The notes below the pieces were generated by a model, which searched no databases, was not told the origin of the DNA, and saw only the letters and a program-made list of their open reading frames with translations. Shown piece after piece: positions 39,429-53,500 of a stretch of 64,000 nt of DNA; position 1 is the first letter of the stretch, and each line of letters starts with the position of its first letter. A program made the translations under genes and the position numbers. Origin of the DNA: Calliopsis andreniformis (taxonomy: Eukaryota; Arthropoda; Insecta; Hymenoptera; Andrenidae); NCBI RefSeq assembly GCF_051401765.1, contig NW_027480595.1, positions 124,001 to 188,000 on the forward strand, read 5' to 3'.

Positions 39429-42400
39429 AGGTTGAGGATTGGGGATTGAGGATTGAGGATTGAGGATGAGGGCTGAGGGTTGAGGATTGAGGTTTGAGGA
39501 CTGAGGACTGAAGATTGAGGATTGAGAATTGATGATTGAGGATCGAGGATTGAAGATTGAGGATTGGGTATTGAGGATTGAAGAATGAGGATTGAGGATT
39601 GAGGATTGAGGATTGAGGATTGAGGATTGAAGATTGAGCATTCAGGATTGGAGATGGACGATTGAGGACTGAGGACCGAGGATTGAGGATTGGGGATTGA
39701 AGATTGAGTATTGGGGATTGAAGATTGACGATTGAGGATTGAGAATTGAGGATTGAGGGTTGAGGAATGAGCATTGAAGATTGAGTATTGAGGATTGAAC
39801 GTTGAGGATTGTGGATTGAGGATTGAGGATTGAGGATTGAATATTGAGGATTGGGGACTGAGTGTTGAGGGTTGAGTGATGAGAATTGATGTTTGTGGAT
39901 AGAGATTTGAAGATTGCAGATTGAGTATTGAGTAATGAAAACTGTGAATTCATGATATTCAACTGAGTATTGAGGATTGACAACTGATTGTTGAGGACTG
40001 AGGGCTGACGAATGATGATTCAGGTTTGAGGATTCAGGAATGAGGTTTGAGGACTGAGGATTGAGGATTGAAAATCGAGGTTTGAGGATTGAGGATTGAG
40101 GATTGAGGATTGAAGATTGAGGTTTGGGTATTGAGGATAGAACATTGAGGATTGTGGATTGAGTATTGAGGATTGAGGGTTGAGGATTGAAGATTGAATA
40201 TTGATGATTGAAGATTGAGGATCGAGGATTGAGGGTTGTGGATTGAGGACGAGGACTGAGGGTTGAGTATTGATGTTTGAGGTCTGAGGATTGAGGATCG
40301 AGTATTGAGAATTGAGGACTGAGGGTTGAGGATTGAAGATTGAGGATTGGGTGTTGAGGATTGAAGAATGTGGATTGAGGATTGAGGATTGAGGATTGAG
40401 GATTGAAGATTGAGTATTGAGGATTGAAGATTGAGGATTGAGGATTGAGGATTGAGGATTGTAGATTGAGTATTGAGGATTGAGGATTGAGGATTGAGGA
40501 TTGAGGATTGAGGATTGAGGATTGAAGATTGAGGATTGAGGATTGAGGTTTGAGGATTGAGGACGTGGACTGACGGTTGAGGATTGAGGTTTGAGGATTG
40601 AGGGTTGAGGATTGAGGACTGAGGATTGAGGATTGAGGATTGAGCATTGAGGATTGAAGATTGAGGACTGGAGATTGAGGATTGATGATAGAGTATTAAG
40701 GATTGAGTATTGGGGATTGAGGATCTAGGATTGGAGATTGATTATTGAGGATTGAAGATTGAGGATTGAGGATTGAGGATTGAGAATTGAGAATTGAGTG
40801 TGAGGACTGTGGGCTGAGGATTGATGTTTGAGGAACGAGGATTGAGAATTGAGGATTGAGGACTGAGGATTGACGATTCAGTATTGAAGATTGAGGATTG
40901 ATTACTGAGGATTGAGGATTGAGGATTGAGGTTTGAGGACTGAGGATTGAGGATTGAAGATTGAGTATTGTGGATTGAAGATTGAGGATTGAGGATTGAG
41001 GATTGAGGATTGAGGATGAGGGCTGAGGTTTGAGGATTGAGGATTGAGGGCTGAGGACTGAGGATTGAGGGTTGAGAATTGAGGATTGAGGATTGAGGAT
41101 TGAAGATTGAGGATTGGGTATTGAGGATTGAAGAATGAGGATTGAGGATTGAGGATTGAGAGTTGAGGATTGAGGATTGAGGTTTGAAGATTGAGGATTG
41201 GGTGTTGAGGATTGAAGAATGAGGATTCAGGAATGAGCATTGAGGATTGAGGATTGAGGATTGAGGATTGAGGATTGAAGATTGAAGATGGGAGGATTGA
41301 GGATTGAGTGTTGGGGATTGAGGACGAGGACTGACTGTTGAGGATTGAGGTTTGAGGATTGTGGATTGAGGATTGAGAATGAGGGCAGAGGGTTGAGGAT
41401 TGAGGTTTGAGTATAGAATCCTGAGAATTCAGGATATTCTATTGAGTATTGAGAACTGATTATTGATGGTTGAGTATTGAGGATTGAGGATTGAGGGTTG
41501 AGGATTGAGTATTGAAGATTGAGGATTGATGATTGAGGATTGATGATTGAGGATTGAGGGTTGAGTATTGAGGATTGACGATTGAGTATTGAGGATTGTG
41601 GTTTGAGGACTGTGGGTTGAGGATTGAGGATTGAGGATTGAGGATTCAGGATTGAGGATTGAAGATTGAGGATTGGGTATTGAGGATTGAACATTGAGGA
41701 TTGAGGATTGAGCATTGAGGATTGAGGATTGAAGATTGAATATGTATAATCGAAGATTGAGGATTGAGGATTGAGTATTGAGTGTTGTGGATTGGCGACG
41801 AGGACTGAGGGTTGAGTATAGATGTTTGAACTCTGAGGATTGAGGATTAAGGATTGAGAGTTGAGGATTGAGGATTGAGGATGGAGGATTGAAGAGAGAG
41901 GACTGAGTGTTGAGGATTGAGTGTTGAGAATTGATGTTTGAGGGTTGAGATTTGAAGATTGAAGAATGGGGATTGAGTATTGAAAACTGTGAATTAAGGA
42001 TATTCTATTGAGGATTGAGGATTGACAATTGATTTTTGAGGTCTTATGGCTGAAGATTGAGGATTCAGGATTGAGGATTCGTGGTGGAGGTTTGAGGACT
42101 GAGGATTGAGGGTTGTGGATTGAGGATTGAGGACTGACTCTTGAGGATTGAGGATTGAGGATGGAGGATTGATGAGAGAGGACTGAGTGTTGAGGATTGA
42201 GTGTTCAGAATTGGCGTTTGAGGATTGAGATTTGATTATTGAATATTGTCGATTGAGTATTGAACCATGAGAATTCAGGATATTCTATTGAGTATTGAGA
42301 ATTGAGGATTGATGGTTGAGTATTGAGGATTGATAGCTGAGGGTTGTGCGTTGAATATTGAGGATTGAGGATTGAGGATTGAGGATTGAGGATTGAGGAT

Positions 42401-43272
42401 TGAAGATTGAGTATTGATGATTGAAGATTAAGGATTGAGGATTGGGGGTTGAGGTTTGAGGACGAGGACTGACGGTTGAGGGTTGAGGTTTGAGGATTGA
42501 GGATTGAGGATTGAGCACTGAGGATTGAGGATTGAGAATTGAGCATTGAGGATTGAAGATTGTGGACTGAGGATTGAGGATTGAAGTTTGAGTATTGAGG
42601 ATTGGAGGTTGAGGATTGGGGATTGAGGATTGAGGATTGAGGATGAGGGCTGAGGGTTGAGGATTGAGGTTTGAGGACTGAGGACTGAAGATTGAGGATT
42701 GAGAATTGATGATTGAGGATCGAGGATTGAAGATTGAGGATTGGGTATTGAGGATTGAAGAATGAGGATTGAGGATTGAGGATTGAGGATTGAGGATTGA
42801 AGATTGAGCATTCAGGATTGGAGATGGACGATTGAGGACTGAGGACCGAGGATTGAGGATTGGGGATTGAAGATTGAGTATTGGGGATTGAAGATTGACG
42901 ATTGAGGATTGAGAATTGAGGATTGAGGATTGAGGAATGAGCATTGAAGATTGAGTATTGAGGATTGAACGTTCAGGATTGTGGATTGAGGATTGAGGAT
43001 TGAGGATTGAATATTGAGGACTGGGGACTGAGTGTTGAGGGTTGAGTGATGAGAATTGATGTTTGTGGATAGAGATTTGAAGATTGCAGATTGAGTATTG
43101 AGTAATGAAAACTGTGAATTGATGATATTCAATTGAGTATTGAGGATTGACAACTGATTGTTGAGGACTGAGGGCTGACGAATGAGGATTTAGGTTTGAG
43201 GATTCAGGATAGAGGTTTGAGGACTGAGGATTGAGGATTGAAGATTGAATATTGATGATTGAGGATTGAGGA
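39429..43272 (+). repeat. Second copy of the 8.4-12.1 kb block, entered through a 1,048-bp tandem step
   Basis: Positions 39428 to about 40070 repeat 38380 to about 39022 (1,048 bp), and from 39657 the sequence also follows 8440 onward to 43273. EcoRI anchors 41425 and 42271 and class A at 39.94, 41.99 and 43.11 kb fall in order. At 43273 it joins the 32.7 kb-type block with no unique sequence between. Confidence 0.8.
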
Positions 43273-46200
43273 TTGAGGATTGAGGATTGAGGATTGAGGA
43301 TTCAGGATTGTGGTTCGAGGACTGAGGATTGAGGATTGAGGATTGAAGGTTGAGTATTGATGATTGAAGATGGGAGGATTGAGGATTGAGGGTTGAGGAT
43401 TGAGGACGAGTACTGACGGTTGAGGATTGAGGTATGAGGATTGTGGATTGAGGATTGAGAATGACGGCAGAGGGTTGAGGATTGAGGTTTGAGTATAGAA
43501 TCCTGAGAATTCAGGATATTCTATTGAGTATTGCAAATTGAGGATTGATGGTTGAGTATTGAGGATTGAGGATTGAGGGTTGAGGATTGAGTATTGAAGA
43601 TTGAGGATTGATGATTGAGGATTGATGATTGAGGATTGAGGATTGAGGATTGAGGATTGAGGATTGAGGACTGAGGTTTGAAGACTGAGGATTGTGGATT
43701 GAGGATGAGGGCTGAGGGTTGAGGATTGTGGTTTGAGGACTGAGGACTGAGGATTGAGGATTGAGAGCTGAGGATTTAGGATTGAGGATTGAAAGTTGAG
43801 GATTGGGTATTGAGGATTGAAGCCTGACGATTGAGGATTGAGGATTGAGGATTGAGGATTGTGGATGGAGGATTGAAGATTGAGCATTGAGGATTGAAGA
43901 CTGAGGATCGAGGATTGTGGATTGAGGATTGTGGATTGAAGATTGAGGACTGGGGACTGAGTGTTGAGCGTTGAATGATGAGAATTGATGTTTGTGGATA
44001 GAGATTCGAAGATTGCAGATTGAGTATTGAGTATTGAAAACTGTGAATTGATGATACTCTATTGAGGATTGAGAATTGACAACTGCTTGTTGGGGACTGA
44101 GGTCTGAAGATTGAGGATTCAGGATTGAGGATTCATGTTTGATGTTTGAGGACTGAGGATTGAGGATTGAGGATTGAGGATTGAGGATTGAGGACTGAGG
44201 ATTGAGGATTGAAGATTGAGGATTGGGTATTGCACATTCAACATTGAGGATTGAAGATTGAGGATTGGGGATTGAGGATTGACGATTGAGTATTAAGCAT
44301 TGAGGATTGAGAATTGAGGATTGAGGATTGAAGATTGAGTATTGAGGATTGAAGGTTGAGGATTGAGGATTGAGGATTGAAGATTGAGGACTGAGTGTTG
44401 AGGGTTGCGTGATGAGGGTTGATGTTTGTGGATTGAGATTTGAAGATTGAAGAATGGGGTTTGAGTATTGAAAACTGTGAATTGAGGATATTATATTGAG
44501 GATTGAGGATTGACAACTGATTGTTGAGGACTGATGGCTGAGGATTGAGGATTGAGGATTGAGGATTGAGGATTGAAGAGAGAGGACTGCGTGTTAAGGA
44601 TTGCGTGTTGAGAATTGATGTTTGAGGATTGAGATTTGATTATTGAATATTGTGGATTGAGTATTGAACCATGAGAATTCAGGATATTCTTTTGAGTATT
44701 GAGAATTGAGGATTGATGGTTGAGTTTTGAGGATTGATGGTTGAGGGTTGTGCGTTGAATATTGTGGATTGAGGATTGAGGATTGAGGATTGAGGATAGA
44801 GGATTGAAGATTGAGTATTGGTGATTGAAAATTGAGGATTGAGGATTGAGGGTTGAGGTTTGAGAACGAGGACTGACGGTTGAGGATTGAGGTTTGAGGA
44901 TTGAGGATTGAGGATTGAGGCCTGAAGATTGAATATTGATGATTGGAGGTTGAGGATTCAGTATTGATGGTTGTGGATTGAGGACGAGGACTGAGGGTTG
45001 AGTATTGCTGTTTGAGGTCTGAGGATTGAGGATTGAGGATTGAGAATTGAGGATTGAGGATAGAGGATTGAAGATTGAGGATTGGGTATTGAGGATTGAA
45101 GAATGAGGATTGAGGATTGAGGATTGAGGATTGAGGATTGAGGATTGAAGACTGAGTATTGAGGATTGAAGATTGAGGATCGAGGATTCAGGATTGAGGA
45201 TACAGGTTTGAGGTTCGAGGACTGAGTATTGAGGATTGAGGATTGAGGATTGAGGATTGAAGATTGAGGATTGGGTATTGCGGATTGAACATTGAGGATT
45301 GAGGATTGATGGTTGTGGATTGAGGACGAGGACTGAGGGTTGAGTATTGCTGTTTGAGGTCTGAGGATTGAGGATTGAGGATTGAGAATAGAGGATTGAG
45401 GATTGAGGATTGAAGATTGTGGATTGATGATTGAGGACTGAGGACTGAGGATTGAGGATTGTGAGTTGATGATTGAGGATTGAGGATTCAAGATTGGGGA
45501 TTGGGTATTGAGGATTGAAGAATGAGGATTGAGGAATGAGTATTGAGGATTGAGGATTGAAGATTGAGTACTGAGGATTGAAGCCAGACGATTGAGTATT
45601 GAGGATTGAGGATTCAGGATTGAGGATGGAGGATTGAAGATTGAGTATTGAGGATTCAAGACTGAGGATCGAGGATTGTGGATTGAGGATTGAGGATTGA
45701 AGATTGAGGATTGGGGACTGAGTGTTGAGGGTTGTATGATGAGAATTGATGTTTGTGGATAGAGATTCGAAGATTGCAGATTGAGCATTGAGTACTGAAA
45801 ACTGTGAATTGATGATATTCTATTGAGGATTGAGAATTGACAACTGATTGTTGAGGACTGAGGTCTGAAGATTGAGGATTCAGGATTGAGGATTGTGGAT
45901 TGAGGATTGAGGACTGAAGATTGAATATTGATTATTGATGATTGAGGATTGAGTATTGATTGTTGTGGATTGAGGACGAGGACTGAGGGTTGAGTATTGC
46001 TGCTTGAGGTCTGAGGATTGAAGATTGATGATTGAGGATTGAGGATTGAAGATTGAGTATTGAGGATTGAGGATTGAGGATTGAGGGTTGAGGATTGAAG
46101 ATTCAGTATTGAGGACTGAAGATTGAGAATTGAGGATTGAGGCTTGAACATTGAGTACTGAGTGTTGAGGGTTGAGTGATGAGAATTGGTGTTTGTGGAT

Positions 46201-47268
46201 AGAGATCTGAAGAATGCAGATTGACTATTGAGTATTGAAAACTGTGAATTGAGGATACTCTATTGAGGATTGACGATTGACAAATGATTGTTGAGGACTG
46301 AGGGCTGAAGATTGAGGATTGAGGATTGAGGATTGAGGATTGAGGAAGAGGGCTGAGGGTTGCGGGTTGAGGTTTGAGGACTGAGGACTGAGGGTTGAGG
46401 AATGAGAATTGAGTATTGAGGATTGAGGATTGAAGATTGCGGATTGGGTATTCAGGATTGTAGTATGAGGATTGAGGATTGAGGATTGAGGATTGAGGAT
46501 TGAAGATTGATTATTGAGGATTGAAGATTGACGATTGAGGGTTGAGAATTGAGGATTGTGGATTGAGGATTGAGGATTGAAGATTGAGTAATGAGGATTG
46601 AATGTTGAGGATTGTGGATTGAGGATTGAGGGTTGAGGATTGAATGGTGAGGTTTGGGGACTGAGTGCTGTGGGTTGAGTGATGAGAATTGATGTCTGTG
46701 GATAGAGATTTGAAGATTGCAGATTGAGTGTTGTGTATTGAAAGCTGTGATTTGATGATATTCTATTGAGGATTGAGGTTTGACTACTGATTGTTGAGGA
46801 CTGATTTCTGAAGATAGAGGATTCAGGATTGAGGATTCAGGATTGTGGTTTCAGGACTGTGGATTGAGGATTGAGGATTGAGGATTGAGGATTCAGGATT
46901 GAGGATTGAAGATTGAGGATTGAGAATTGTGAATTGAGGATTGAGGATGAGGGCTGATGGTTGAGGATTGAGGCTTGAGGACTGAGGACTGAGGATTGAG
47001 GATTGAGAATTGAGGATTGAGGATGGAGGATTGAAGATTGAGGATTGGGTATTGAGGATTGAAGAATGAGGATTGAGGATTGAGGATTGAGGATTGAGGA
47101 TTGAAGAGTGAGTATTGAGGATTGAAGATTGAGTATTGAGGATTGAGGATTGACGATTGAAGATTGAGTATTGAGGATTGAGGATTATGGATTGAGGACT
47201 GAGGATTGAGGATTGAGGATTGAAGATTGAGTATTGAGGGTTGAAGATTAAGATTGAGGTTTGAGGGT
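43273..47268 (+). repeat. Second of three copies of the 32.7-36.7 kb block
   Basis: Offset 10,532 to the first copy and 14,085 to the third (57.4-61.2 kb). Anchors follow the same order: EcoRI 43507 and 44675; class A near 44.04, 44.47, 45.80, 46.24 and 46.74 kb. Individual substitutions separate the three copies, for example GTGAACTGATG near 35.27 kb against GTGAATTGATG here and near 59.89 kb. The copy ends near 47268, where GAGGGTTGAGGATTCAGG replaces GAGGATTGAGGATTGAG. Confidence 0.85.
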
Positions 47269-49984
47269 TGAGGATTCAGGATTGAGGATTGAAGATTGAG
47301 GATTGGGTATTGAGGATTGAACATTGAGGATTGAGGATTGAAGATAGAGTATTGAGGATTCAGAATTGAGGTTTGAGGACTGAGGATTGAGGATTGAAGG
47401 TTGAGTATAGAGGATTGAAGGTTGAGGATTGAGGGCTGAGGATTGAGGATTGAGGATGAGGTCTGAGGGTTGAGGATTGAAGTTTGAGGACAGAGGACTG
47501 AGGATTGGGGACTGAGGGTTGAGGATGTGGTCTGAGGATTGAGATTTGAGGACTGAGGATTGAGGATTGAGGATTGAGGATCGAGGATTGAGGATTGAGG
47601 ATTGAGGATTGAGGATGAGGGCTGAGGTTTGAGGATTGAGGTTTGAGGACTGAGGACTGAGGATTGAGGATTGAGAATTGAGGATTGAGGATTGAGGATT
47701 GAAGATTGAGGATTGGGTATTGAGGATTGAGGAATGAGGATTGAGGATTGAGGATTGAGGATTGAGGATTGAGGATTGAAGATTGAGCATTCAGGATTGC
47801 AGATGGACGATTGAGGATTGAGGACCGAGGATTGAGGATTGGGGATTGAAGATTGACTATTGGGGATTGAAGATTGACGATTGAGGATTGAGAATTGAGG
47901 ATTGAGGATTGAGGAATGAGCATTGAAGATTGAGTATTGAGGATTGAACGTTGAGGATTGTGGATTGAGGATTGAGGATTGAGGATTGAATATTGAGGAT
48001 TGGGGACTGAGTGTTGAGGGTTGAGTGATGAGAATTGATGTTTGTGGATAGAGATTTGAAGATTGCAGATTGAGTATTGAGTAATGAAAGCTGTGAGTTG
48101 ATGATATTCAACTGAGTATTGAGGATTGACAACTGATTGTTGAGGACTGAGGGCTGACGAATGAGGATTCAGGTTTGAGTATTCAGGAATGAGGTTTGAG
48201 GACTGAGGATTGAGGATTGAAAATCGAGGTTTGAGGATTGAGGATTGAGGATTGAGGATTGAAGATTGAGGTTTGGGTATTGAGGATAGAACATTGAGGT
48301 TTGTGGATTGAGTATTGAGGATTGAGGGTTGAGGATTGAAGATTGAATATTGATGATTGAAGATTGAGGATCGAGGATTGAGGGTTGTGGATTGAGGACG
48401 AGGACTGAGGGTTGAGTATTGATGTTTGAGGTCTGAGGATTGAGGATTGAGGATTGAGAATTGAGGACTGAGGGTTGAGGATTGAAGATTGAGGATTGGG
48501 TGTTGAGGATTGAAGAATGTGGATTGAGGATTGAGGATTGAGGATTGAGGATTGAAGATTGAGTATTGAGGATTGAAGATTGAGGATTGAGGATTGAGGA
48601 TTGAGGATTGTAGATTGAGTAGTGAGGATTGAGGATTGAGGATTGAGGATTGAGGATTGAGGATGAGGGCTGAGGGTTGAGGATTGAGGTTTGAGGACTG
48701 AGGACTGAGGATTGAGGATTGAGAATTGAGGATTGAGGATTGAGGATTGAAGATTGAGGATTGGGTATTGAGGATTGAAGAATGAGGATTGAGGATTGAG
48801 GATTGAGGATTGAGGATTGAGGATTGAAGATTGAGCATTCAGGATTGCAGATGGACGATTGAGGATTGAGGACCGAGGATTGAGGATTGGGGATTGAAGA
48901 TTGAGTATTGGGGATTGAAGATTGACGATTGAGGATTGAGAATTGAGGATTGAGGATTGAGGAATGAGCATTGAAGATTGAGTATTGAGGATTGAACGTT
49001 GAGGATTGTGGATTGAGGATTGAGGATTGAGGATTGAATATTGAGGATTGGGGACTGAGTGTTGAGGGTTGAGTGATGAGAATTGATGTTTGTGGATAGA
49101 GATTTGAAGATTGCAGATTGAGTATTGAGTAATGAAAACTGTGAATTGATGATATTCAACTGAGTATTGAGGATTGACAACTGATTGTTGAGGACTGAGG
49201 GCTGACGAATGAGGATTCAGGTTTGAGTATTCAGGAATGAGGTTTGAGGACTGAGGATTGAGGATTGAAAATCGAGGTTTGAGGATTGAGGATTGAGGAT
49301 TGAGGATTGAAGATTGAGGTTTGGGTATTGAGGATAGAACATTGAGGATTGTGGATTGAGTATTGAGGATTGAGGGTTGAGGATTGAAGATTGAATATTG
49401 ATGATTGAAGATTGAGGATCGAGGATTGAGGGTTGTGGATTGAGGACGAGGACTGAGGGTTGAGTATTGATGTTTGAGGTCTGAGGATTGAGGATTGAGG
49501 ATTGAGAATTGAGGACTGAGGGTTGAGGATTGAAGATTGAGGATTGGGTGTTGAGGATTGAAGAATGTGGATTGAGGATTGAGGATTGAGGATTGAGGAT
49601 TGAAGATTGAGTATTGAGGATTGAAGATTGAGGATTGAGGATTGAGGATTGAGGATTGTAGATTGAGTAGTGAGGATTGAGGATTGAGGATTGAGGATTG
49701 AGGATTGAGGATTGAGGATTGAAGATTGAGGATTGAGGATTGAGGTTTGAGGATTGAGGACGTGGACTGACGGTTGAGGATTGAGGTTTGAGGATTGAGG
49801 GTTGAGGATTGAGGACTGAGGATTGATGATAGAGTATTAAGGATTGAGTATTGGGGATTGAGGATCTAGGATTGGAGATTGATTATTGAGGATTGAAGAT
49901 TGAGGATTGAGGATTGAGGATTGAGAATTGAGAATTGAGTGTGAGGACTGTGGGCTGAGGACTGATGTTTGAGGAACGAGGATT
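47269..49984 (+). repeat. Mosaic of 20.6-22.1 kb and 14.7-15.8 kb types
   Basis: Positions 47324-48851 match 20613-22140 (offset 26,711), then 48788-49924 match 14650-15779 (offset 34,138/34,145). The 1,048-bp tandem step is retained (47614 and 48662). About 55 bp at the left edge match 37.42-37.47 kb. One substitution near 47856 (GACTATTGG for GAGTATTGG) closes the - strand frame that is otherwise 113 codons long in the sister copies. Confidence 0.78.
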
Positions 49985-50537
49985 GAGGATTGAAGATTGA
50001 GGATTGGGTATTGAGGATTGATGAATGAGGATTGAGGATTGAGGATTGAGAGTTGAGGATTGAGGATTGAGGTTTGAAGATTGAGGATTGGGTGTTGAGG
50101 ATTGAAGAATGAGGATTCAGGAATGAGCATTGAGGATTGAGGATTGAGGATTGAGGATTGAGGATTGAAGATTGAAGATGGGAGGATTGACGATTGAGTG
50201 TTGGGGATTGAGGACGAGGACTGACGGTTGAGGATTGAGGTTTGAGGATTGTGGATTGAGGATTGAGAATGAGGGCAGAGGGTTGAGGATTGAGGTTTGA
50301 GTATAGAATCCTGAGAATTCAGGATATTCTATTGAGTATTGAGAATTGAGGATTGATGGTTGAGTATTGAGGATTGAGGATTGAGGGTTGAGGATTGAGT
50401 ATTGAAGATTGAGGATTGATGATTGAGGATTGATGATTGAGGATTGAGGGTTGAGTATTGAGGATTGACGATTGAGTATTGAGGATTGTGGTTTGAGGAC
50501 TGTGGATTGAGGATTGAGGATAGAGGATTGAGGATTC
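49985..50537 (+). repeat. Start of the second 16.4-19.6 kb block
   Basis: Matches 16372-16924 at offset 33,613, including the EcoRI anchor at 50315 (partner 16702). A small difference is GATTGATGAATGAGG near 50018 against GATTGAAGAATGAGG. It continues without a break into the 10.65-kb duplicate, because 16.9 kb-type sequence is the left end of that block. Confidence 0.75.
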
Positions 50538-53500
50538 AGGATTGAGGATTGAAGATTGAGGATTGGGTATTGAGGATTGAACATTGAGGATTGAGGATTG
50601 AGCATTGAGCATTGAGGATTGAGGATTGAAGATTGAATATGTATAATCGAAGATTGAGGATTGAGTATTGAGTGTTGTGGATTGGCGACGAGGACTGAGG
50701 GTTGAGTATAGATGTTTGAACTCTGAGGATTGAGGATTAAGGATTGAGAGTTGAGGATTGAGGATTGAGGATGGAGGATTGAAGAGAGAGGTCTGAGTGT
50801 TGAGGATTGAGTGTTGAGAATTGATGTTTGAGGGTTGAGATTTGAAGATTGAAGAATGGGGATTGAGTATTGAAAACTGTGAATTAAGGATATTCTATTG
50901 AGGATTGAGGATTGACAATTGATTTTTGAGGTCTTATGGCTGAAGATTGAGGATTCAGGATTGAGGATTCGTGGTGGAGGTTTGAGGACTGAGGATTGAG
51001 GGTTGTGGATTGAGGATTGAGGACTGACTCTTGAGGATTGAGGATTGAGGATGGAGGATTGATGAGAGAGGACTGAGTGTTGAGGATTGAGTGTTGAGAA
51101 TTGGTGTTTGAGGATTGAGATTTGATTATTGAATATTGTCGATTGAGTATTGAACCATGAGAATTCAGGATATTCTATTGAGTATTGAGAATTGAGGATT
51201 GATGGTTGAGTATTGAGGATTGATAGCTGAGGGTTGTGCGTTGAATATTGAGGATTGAGGATTGAGGATTGAGGATTGAGGATTGAGGATTGAAGATTGA
51301 GTATTGATGATTGAAGATTAAGGATTGAGGATTGGGGGTTGAGGTTTGAGGACGAGGACTGACGGTTGAGGATTGAGGTTTGAGGATTGAGGATTGAGGA
51401 TTGAGCACTGAGGATTGAGGATTGAGAATTGAGCATTGAGGATTGAAGATTGTGGACTGAGGATTGAGGATTGAAGTTTGAGTATTGAGGATTGGAGATT
51501 GAGGATTGAGGATTGAGGATTGAGGATTGAGGATGAGGGCTGAGGGTTGAGGATTGAGGTTTGAGGACTGAGGACTGAGGATTGAGGATTGAGAATTGAT
51601 GATTGAGGATTGAGGATTGAAGATTGAGGATTGGGTATTGAGGATTGAAGAATGAGGATTGAGGATTGAGGATTGAGGATTGAAGATTGAGCATTCAGGA
51701 TTGGAGATGGACGATTGAGGATTGAGGACCGAGGATTGAGGATTGGGGATTGAAGATTGAGTATTGGGGATTGAAGATTGACGATTGAGGATTGAGAATT
51801 GAGGATTGAGGATTGAGGAATGAGCATTGAAGATTGAGTATTGAGGATTGAACGTTCAGGATTGTGGATTGAGGATTGAGGATTGAGGATTGAATATTGA
51901 GGACTGGGGACTGAGTGTTGAGGGTTGAGTGATGAGAATTGATGTTTGTGGATAGAGATTTGAAGATTGCAGATTGAGTATTGAGTAATGAAAACTGTGA
52001 ATTGATGATATTCAATTGAGTATTGAGGATTGACAACTGATTGTTGAGGACTGAGGGCTGACGAATGAGGATTCAGGTTTGAGGATTCAGGATTGAGGTT
52101 TGAGGACTGAGGATTGAGGATTGAAAATTGAGGATTGAGGATTGAGGATTGAGGATTGAGGATTGAAGATTGAGGTTTGGGTATTGAGGATTGAACATTG
52201 AGGATTGTGGATTGAGTATTGAGGATTGAGGATTGAGGATTGAAGATTGAATATTGATGATTGAGGATTGAGGATCGAGGATTGAGGGTTGTGGATTGAG
52301 GACGAGGACTGAGGGTTGAGTATTGATGTTTGAGGTCTGAGGATTGAGGATTTAGGATTGAGAATTGAGGACTGAGGGTTGAGGATTGAAGATTGAGGAT
52401 TGGGTGTTGAGGATTGAAGAATGTGGATTGAGGATTGAGGATTGAGGATTGAGGATTGAAGATTGAGTATTGAGGATTGAAGATTGAGGACTGAGGATTG
52501 AGGATTGAGGATTGAAGATTGAGTATTGAGGATTGAGGATTGAGGATTGAGGATTGAGGATTGAGGATTGAGGATTGAAGATTGAGTATTGATGGTTGAA
52601 GATTAAGGTTGAGGTTTGAGGATTGAGGATTGAGTATTGAGGATTGAAGATTGAGGATTGAGGATTGAGGTTTGAGGATTGAAGACGTGGACTGACGGTT
52701 GAGGATTGAGGTTTGAGGATTGAGGATTGAGGATTGAGGATTGAGGATTGAGGATTTATGATTGAGCATTGAGGATTGAAGATTGAGGACTGGAGATTGA
52801 GGATTGATGATAGAGGATTAAGGATTGAGGATTGTGGATTGAGGATCTAGGATTGGAGATTGATTACTGAGGATTGAAGATTGAGGATTGAGGATTGAGG
52901 ATTGAGAATTGAGAATTGAGTGTGAGGACTGAGGGCTGAGGATTGATGTTTGAGGAACGAGGATTGAGGATTGAGGATTGAGGACTGAGGATTGACGATT
53001 CAGTATTGAAGATTGAGGATTGATTACTGAGGATTGAGGATTGAGGATTGAGGATTGAGGACTGAGGATTGAGGATTGAAGATTGAGTATTGAGGATTGA
53101 AGATTGAGTATTGAGGATTGAGGATTGAGGATTGAGGATTGAGGACTGAGGATTGAGGATTGAAGATTGAGTATTGATGGTTGAAGATTAAGGTTGAGGT
53201 TTGAGGATTGAGGATTGAGTATTGAGGATTGAGGATTGAGGATTGAAGATTGAGTATTGAGGATTGAAGATTGAGGACTGAGGATTGAGGATTGAGGCTT
53301 GAAGATTGAGTATTGAGGATTGAGGATTGAGGATTGAGGATTGAGGACTGAGGATTGAGGATTGAAGATTGAGTATTGATGGTTGAAGATTAAGGTTGAG
53401 GTTTGAGGATTGAGGATTGAGTATTAAGGATTGAGGATTGAGGATTGAAGACTGAGTATTGAGGATTGAAGATTGAGGACTGAGGATTGAGGATTGAGGC

